Source: Baffinella frigidus (taxonomy: Eukaryota; Cryptophyceae; Cryptomonadales; Baffinellaceae). From it: a stretch of DNA of 11,286 nucleotides. The stretch is from positions 16,780 through 28,065 of the forward strand of contig MU646354.1 in the NCBI GenBank assembly GCA_026770585.1. The letters are read 5' to 3'. Shown in pieces: positions 8,210 to 11,286 of the stretch (positions are counted from its first letter, which is position 1; each line of letters starts with the position of its first letter). A program made the translations under genes and the position numbers. The notes below the pieces were generated by a model that worked only from the letters and a program-made list of their open reading frames with translations, was not told where the DNA came from and did no database searches.

Positions 8210-8521
8210 GTGTGTCCTTGTTGCTCGCCCTTGCAGCGGGGAGCAGGTACTCGAAGTTCGTAATGCGAGATCGGAACCGCCCAAGTCTTTGATTGGCTGT
8301 TCATTATTTCACTTCACGAGCCCCCCCCCCGCCTGCCTGAGTGAACTGTAGGCTCCCTGGCCGGACCCTCCAACACCTCTGCTCCTTACAGGTACTCGAA
8401 GTGCGCTACCGGGTGCGGATGCCACTGCTACTTGGAGGGCGGCCTCGATCTGTAAGCCGAGGGAAACGAGCATCTACTCCAAGAGTAGCGAGGATGAATG
8501 TGTTTGATACATGTACCCATA
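8210..8521. other. Gene-free stretch with a dispersed GGTACTCGAA repeat
   Basis: No gene recognised. AGGTACTCGAAGT occurs at 8245 and 8389. The second copy continues as GCGCTACCGGGTGCGG, related to AGATACTCAAAATGCGCATC at 7874; a shorter relative lies at 7775. The copy at 8389 follows a pyrimidine-rich run ending CTCCTTACAG, which resembles a splice acceptor, but no coding exon follows convincingly. Confidence 0.4.
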
Positions 8522-8558
8522 ATGTCCCGAGTGTCGTGGATGTTGCGGAGCGGCGACT
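8522..8558 (+). repeat. Direct repeat, left copy, flanking the C0/B1 composite
   Basis: The stretch from ATGTCC through GATGTTGCGGAG to GGCGACT recurs at 8744-8779 with about seven differences and one single-base indel. The two copies bracket the composite transposon almost exactly. They are too long and diverged for a standard target duplication, so a segmental tandem duplication is more likely. Confidence 0.65.
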
Positions 8559-8741
8559 GCAGGGGTATCTCGCGCATATCCCGCAAGTGGCGAGTAGGCT
8601 CATACGCCCTACCGTAGGACCCTAGGACCTGCCTAGGACCTCGTGGCGGTCAGTTTTGACCGCCTCGCCACTTGAGGGATAAGGAGGCGCACAACCCTAG
8701 GACCCTTCTGTAGGCCTATGCCTATTAGCCCTACGGTGGTC
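8558..8741. mobile_element. Degraded family C element (C0) carrying B1, right end missing
   Basis: It begins TGCAGGGGTATCTCGCGCA, is interrupted by B1, and resumes with AAGGAGGCGCAC and TAGGCCTATGCC, following C3 (AAAGAGGCGCAC, TAGGGCTATGCC) to about GGTGGTC at 8741. The right terminal repeat is not present. Joined across B1, the match to C3 shows TA as the duplicated target. Confidence 0.7.
8577..8681. mobile_element. Family B miniature inverted-repeat element (B1), nested in C0
   Basis: 105 bp. The left end TATCCCGCAAGTGGCGAG and right end CTCGCCACTTGAGGGATA are complementary over 18 bases with one mismatch. The interior has the family core CATACGCCCTACCGTAGGAC and an AGTTTTGAC hairpin. 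It is flanked by CGCA and AAGG, equivalent to CTCA and AAAG flanking a single TA in C3. Confidence 0.85.
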
Positions 8742-8743
8742 GC

Positions 8744-8779
8744 ATGTCCAAGTGCCGTGGGTGTTGCGGAGAGGCAACT
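8744..8779 (+). repeat. Direct repeat, right copy, flanking the C0/B1 composite
   Basis: ATGTCCAAGTGCCGTGGGTG and onward to GGCAACT, the partner of 8522-8558. It starts three bases after the last recognisable family C sequence. Confidence 0.65.
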
Positions 8780-8827
8780 AACTAGTCAGAGAGATCTTCA
8801 TTACCACCCACACGCCCGCCATGTACA

Positions 8828-8937
8828 TATCCCTTAAGTGACCAACGGGCGAATAATCGCCCGTGGAAGCCCTAGGCAGGTCCTAGGGCCCTACGGTAGG
8901 GCGTATGAGCCTACTGGTCACTTACATGTAAGGGATA
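8828..8937. mobile_element. Family B miniature inverted-repeat element (B2) with a 6-base insertion in its right end
   Basis: The left end TATCCCTTAAGTGACCA pairs with a right end whose reverse complement is TATCCCTTACATGTAAGTG, i.e. the terminal repeat is split by CATGTA. The interior matches B3 (GGCAGGTCCTAGGGCCC, CTACGGTAGGGCGTATGAG). The left inner part contains a separate hairpin ACGGGCGAATAATCGCCCGT. Confidence 0.75.
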
Positions 8938-8961
8938 CCTTCAGTTCTTGGCTGTCGGGGC

Positions 8962-9082
8962 TACAGGGGTACCTCACTCATGAGAACCCCCCCCCCCCCT
9001 AGGACCACCATAGGGCCCTAGGCATAGGCCTACTGTAGGGTCCTAGGGGGGGGCACTTTTTCATGAGCGAGGCACCCCTGTA
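8962..9082. mobile_element. Family C miniature inverted-repeat element (C1), inverted orientation
   Basis: 121 bp between TACAGGGGTACCTCACTCAT and ATGAGCGAGGCACCCCTGTA. The interior reads as the reverse complement of C3/C4 (AGGACCACCATAGGGCCC, then CTGTAGGGTCCTAGG). It includes a 13-base C run at 8987-8999. Confidence 0.8.
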
Positions 9083-9120
9083 CTCGATGGAGAAGCGTGA
9101 GAACGGCGAGCGCGGTGTGT

Positions 9121-9178
9121 ACATGTACAGGGGTACCTCACTCATAAAGAGGCGCACCCCCCTTGGACCCTGCAGTAG
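9121..9178. mobile_element. Family C left half only (C2), truncated
   Basis: 58 bases beginning ACATGTACAGGGGTACCTC match the left half of C3 (9367-9424) with a single difference, then all similarity stops after GCAGTAG. The right half and right terminal repeat are absent downstream to 9366. Such near identity suggests a recent copy or local duplication followed by truncation. Confidence 0.75.
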
Positions 9179-9366
9179 AGAACTGCGGTGCCGCGTGACG
9201 CCCGTGGTCCCGCGTCAGCCCAGAATTCGAGTCTGGGGGCCTGAATTAGTTAACTAGGCCCGGAGTGAAACCGTTTGTTTGGAGTAAAGCGACTCCACGG
9301 GCTTTGAGCGTACCGCCTAGAGCCACATCTAATTTCAGTGCCAGGCCCACCAATCCTTCTGAAAGG

Positions 9367-9501
9367 ACATGTACAGGGGTACCTCGCTCATAAAGAGGCG
9401 CACCCCCCTTGGACCCTGCAGTAGGGCTATGCCTAGGGCCCTATGGTGGTCCTAGCTAGGGGGGGTGCAGTTTCTTATGAGCGAGGTACCCCTGTACATG
9501 T
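9367..9501. mobile_element. Family C miniature inverted-repeat element (C3), best-preserved copy
   Basis: The core element is 9372-9496 with TACAGGGGTACCTCGCTCAT at the left and its exact reverse complement except one base near the inner end at the right. The flanks extend the inverted repeat by ACATG/CATGT. The interior has GGACCCTGCAGTAGGGCTAT, GGGCCCTATGGTGGTCCTA and a G run. It serves as the empty-site reference for family B insertion into C0. Confidence 0.85.
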
Positions 9502-9670
9502 AGCGCTCGCGGTTCCCATGGGCCCCGAACCTCAAGAGGTCTGTACAGGGGGACTTGATGTGATCCGAAAGGAAGCATGGCCTTTCTACAGAACAAGTTC
9601 CGGTGTCCGCCTGTTGAAAGCTCGAAGGACCTAAAGGCCCTAAAGGCCGCGACTTTGGATCAGTCGACTT

Positions 9671-9792
9671 TAGAGGGGTATCTCGCCCATATGAAACCGA
9701 CCCCCCCTAGGACCCTACAGTAGGACCATGCGTAGGGTCCTATGGTGGTCCTAAGGGGGGTGGCGGTTTCTCATGAGCGAGGTACCCCTGTA
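9671..9792. mobile_element. Family C miniature inverted-repeat element (C4)
   Basis: 122 bp. The left end TAGAGGGGTATCTCGCCCAT is diverged from its partner ATGAGCGAGGTACCCCTGTA at the right. The interior is GGACCCTACAGTAGG, then GGTCCTATGGTGGTCCTA and a G run. No ORF for a transposase. Confidence 0.8.
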
Positions 9793-9909
9793 GAGCCCAG
9801 GGTTTCAGTCAACTGCATACTTAATGTTTGCGTTGGCCTGATGTGGAACGAATGTAAAGCTACTGCTACGCGTGGCGTCTTACGTGACCAAATTGCACCA
9901 GAAAATCTT

Positions 9910-10014
9910 CGTCCCTTAAGTGCCCATGCCGCCAAATTTGACGGCCAAGAGGTCCTAGGCAGGTCCTAGGGCCCTACGGTAGGGCGTATGCGCCTACTGG
10001 GCACTTGAGGGATA
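9910..10014. mobile_element. Family B miniature inverted-repeat element (B3)
   Basis: 105 bp, opposite orientation to B1 and B4. The left end TCCCTTAAGTGCCCA pairs with the right end TGGGCACTTGAGGGA. The TA expected at the left edge has become CG, while TA is kept at the right. The interior repeats the family core GGTCCTAGGCAGGTCCTAGG and CCCTACGGTAGGGCGTATG, plus the AAATTTGAC hairpin near the left end. Confidence 0.8.
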
Positions 10015-10311
10015 GTTAAATACCTCAAGGCAAGTTTACTTCTGATGAAAGGTTCGTAGTCCACCGTGTGGGGTGTATTCCTGGGTGCCTAGGACCCCTC
10101 TACAGAGATATCCGAGCTTCAAGAACACCCTTGTTCGAGCATCGGTCGGTGTCGGTTTTCTTCAATTAGCACATGCGGGTTGACTCAACGCAAGATTTAG
10201 ACAACCCTTTGCTACAACATTAAGCACACGCATGCCCCAAATCCGGTGCGGGTTCTTAAGCTCTTGGTTCTTGTAACTCATGTATCCCTGTATGTAGATG
10301 GATATCTGGGT
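10015..10311. other. Unassigned stretch between B3 and C5
   Basis: No gene, RNA or repeat recognised. It contains CCTAGGACCCCTCTACAG near 10088, a possible trace of family B/C core sequence. Confidence 0.25.
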
Positions 10312-10542
10312 TACAGGGGTACCTCGCTCACAAGAAACAGCCTCCCCCTAGGACCCTATCCCTTAAGTGGCCAGTAGGCTCATACGCCCTACCGTAGGGC
10401 CCTAGGACCTGCCTAGGACCTCTTGGTAGTCAAATTTGACTGCCTGGTCACTTAAGGGATAGTAGGCCCATGCCATGCCTAGCTATGGTCCTATGGTGGC
10501 CCTAGGGGGAGGAGTGGTTCGTATGAGCGAGGTACCCCTGTA
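10312..10542. mobile_element. Family C miniature inverted-repeat element (C5), interrupted by family B element
   Basis: The ends are TACAGGGGTACCTCGCTCA (10312-) and its inverted counterpart ATGAGCGAGGTACCCCTGTA (-10542). The interior carries the family C words CCTAGGACCC, TATGGTCCTATGGTGG and a run of G. A complete family B element lies at 10357-10461; without it the copy is about 126 bp, matching C3 and C4. No coding capacity for a transposase, so non-autonomous. It ends 118 bp from the FUN14 stop codon and may lie in that gene's 3' UTR. Confidence 0.8.
10357..10461. mobile_element. Family B miniature inverted-repeat element (B4), nested in C5
   Basis: 105 bp bounded by TATCCCTTAAGTGGCCAG and its inverted partner CTGGTCACTTAAGGGATA. 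The interior has CATACGCCCTACCGTAGGG, then CCTAGGACCTGCCTAGGACC and a small hairpin AGTCAAATTTGACT. TA at each end fits a TA target duplication. Same orientation and length as B1. Confidence 0.85.
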
Positions 10543-10637
10543 CACCGAGACCATGAGCACAGGCGCGAGTCGATATTTTCGTCGACTTCATCATCCCGAT
10601 CCCTGCTATCGCCCTCCCCCGCGCGCTGCCGCGCTGG

Positions 10638-10651
10638 GGGCGGCGCCGCCC
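10638..10651 (-). other. GC-only 14-bp perfect palindrome just past the FUN14 stop codon
   Basis: GGGCGGCGCCGCCC is its own reverse complement and begins 8 bases past the stop codon on the gene strand. In RNA it could form a GC stem in the proximal 3' UTR. No poly(A) signal of animal type is evident nearby. Confidence 0.35.
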
Positions 10652-10659
10652 GCCGCCCG

Positions 10660-11208
10660 CTAGGTGGCGACAGCGAGAAGCGCGCCCGCCGTGGCACCGA
10701 TGGCAAACGAACGCTCCTCGGGGTCGCAGAGTCCAATCCGCAGCCGGTCGACTTTCCTCTTGAGGAAAGTGATCCCGGACTGGGCCTTGTCCTTGAACTG
10801 CTCCTCCATGGAGTGGTCTCGCCCAAAGAAGCCCATCTCAGCACCCACCACGTAAACGCCCACGCCAACACACCCGATTTTCACGGCGCTCAGCGCGGAG
10901 CTTTTCGCGATAACTGCGACCCCGTACCCAACCACGCCTCCAGCGGCGCCAGTCCACATCTGCTTTTTGTACTTCTCGCTGATGTCACGGATGGGATGCT
11001 GGCTTTTCTCCAACGTGTACCGCACGTCATCAAACGTGTCCTTGAGCATGTCTTCTAGACTGGAGCGCGGGGCGGAGAAGAAGGCAAGCCCCCTGCCGCG
11101 GTCTTGCAGACTGGGGGAGAAGAAGGCGAGCCCCCTGCCGTGGCATTGGCCGAGGTGCGCGGCCGCGAGCGCGAGGGAGGTGAACAGAAGCGCGAGCGCG
11201 GTCTTCAT
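10660..11208 (-). CDS. FUN14-domain membrane protein with N-terminal signal-peptide-like leader
   Basis: Complete 182-residue ORF from ATG (11206-11208) to TAG (10660-10662), without internal stops or an obvious intron. Residues 77-182 fit the FUN14 family (FUNDC1-like): an EKY motif (78-80) just before a glycine-rich segment GAAGGVVGYG (87-96), a second hydrophobic segment (about 105-127), a charged linker (about 130-166, rich in K/R/E/D) and a final short hydrophobic segment AIGATAGALLAVAT (169-182). The family's usual size is about 150 residues, so the N-terminus is extended. Residues 1-17 look like a signal peptide (lysine at 2, long hydrophobic run, A-A-A before H18). Residues 24-47 hold a 14-residue tandem repeat, GRGLAFFS twice. 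Known FUN14 proteins sit in organelle outer membranes; mammalian FUNDC1 is a mitophagy receptor at ER-mitochondria contacts. The leader suggests entry through the ER, perhaps to a complex plastid, but this is inference. Third positions are GC-rich. The family call is firm; location and function are uncertain. Confidence 0.85.
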   Translation of the reverse strand: MKTALALLFTSLALAAAHLGQCHGRGLAFFSPSLQDRGRGLAFFSAPRSSLEDMLKDTFDDVRYTLEKSQHPIRDISEKYKKQMWTGAAGGVVGYGVAVIAKSSALSAVKIGCVGVGVYVVGAEMGFFGRDHSMEEQFKDKAQSGITFLKRKVDRLRIGLCDPEERSFAIGATAGALLAVAT

Positions 11209-11223
11209 CGCTCCTCGTCCGGT

Positions 11224-11286
11224 GAGGGGGGAGAGAGAGAGGAGGAAGAGGGAAAGAGGGAGAGGAGGGGGGGGGGGGGGGGGGGG
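11224..11286 (-). promoter_or_regulatory. Polypyrimidine tract upstream of the FUN14 gene start
   Basis: Every base from 11224 to the window end is a purine on the + strand, so the gene strand reads as 63 uninterrupted pyrimidines ending 15 bases before the ATG, followed by CACCGGACGAGGAGCG. It includes a 20-base homopolymer (11267-11286) at the window edge, which may be partly an assembly artefact. It could be a 5' leader tract, a promoter microsatellite, or the polypyrimidine tract of a cis- or trans-splice acceptor using the AG in GACGAG. The sequence does not decide between these. Confidence 0.4.

Noticed and set aside
9218-9240. T-arm-like hairpin CCCAGAATTCGAGTCTGGG, hinting at a tRNA
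   Set aside because: The seven-base loop is ATTCGAG, out of register with the TTCRANN T-loop, and no acceptor, D or anticodon stems could be placed around it.
8558-10542. Autonomous transposon carrying a transposase
   Set aside because: The gaps between the inverted-repeat elements are at most about 500 bases and contain no transposase-like frame; all elements are miniature.
10491-10871. Minus-strand 126-codon frame and plus-strand frames overlapping the FUN14 gene
   Set aside because: They are shadows of the FUN14 coding sequence in other frames and have no recognisable domain.

Overview
This window reads as nuclear DNA of a eukaryote, most likely an alga or related protist. It lacks bacterial-style gene packing, is dominated by microsatellites, degenerate telomere-like words (CCCTAAA, CCCGAAA, CCCTGAA) and short non-autonomous transposons, and carries one convincing gene. 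That gene encodes a FUN14-domain membrane protein, a eukaryotic organelle-membrane family. Its N-terminus looks like a signal peptide followed by a basic, Phe-containing stretch, which would suit an alga with a complex (secondary) plastid. CCCTAAA-type words point to the plant/algal/alveolate telomere type (TTTAGGG). No taxon can be fixed from the sequence alone.

Layout. 1-1100: small inverted repeats, a 25-bp tandem repeat and a longer degenerate tandem repeat. 1100-2300: mostly unassigned, with a long (CT)n and an opposing (GA)n tract. 2300-2800: a long-armed foldback element (family A) and a second foldback (family E) set into satellite sequence. 2800-4560: satellite-like arrays with embedded telomere-like words, resembling telomere-associated sequence. 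4560-6050: further direct repeats. 6050-6300: a second family A copy and a family C fragment. 6650-7900: telomere-like degenerate repeats, including 21 heptamers in perfect register, and three roughly 130-bp units ending in (CT)n. 7900-8210: an inverted copy of the repeat at 1421 and a small inverted-repeat element (family D). 8500-10550: a dense cluster of two miniature transposon families, B (about 105 bp, ends TCCCTTAAGTG) and C (about 122 bp, ends CAGGGGTACCTCGCTCAT). Two B copies sit inside C copies. 10660-11208: the FUN14 gene on the minus strand, whose 3' flank lies about 118 bp from a composite C/B element. The window starts in a poly-C run and ends in a 20-base G run, probably assembly edges.

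There is no operon or pathway to reconstruct. The strongest observation is the transposon cluster. Comparing an interrupted with an uninterrupted family C copy shows family B inserting at a TA dinucleotide with TA duplication, and families A, B and C share a CCTAGG/CCGTAGG core despite different ends. No transposase, reverse transcriptase, rRNA, tRNA or CRISPR array was recognised.
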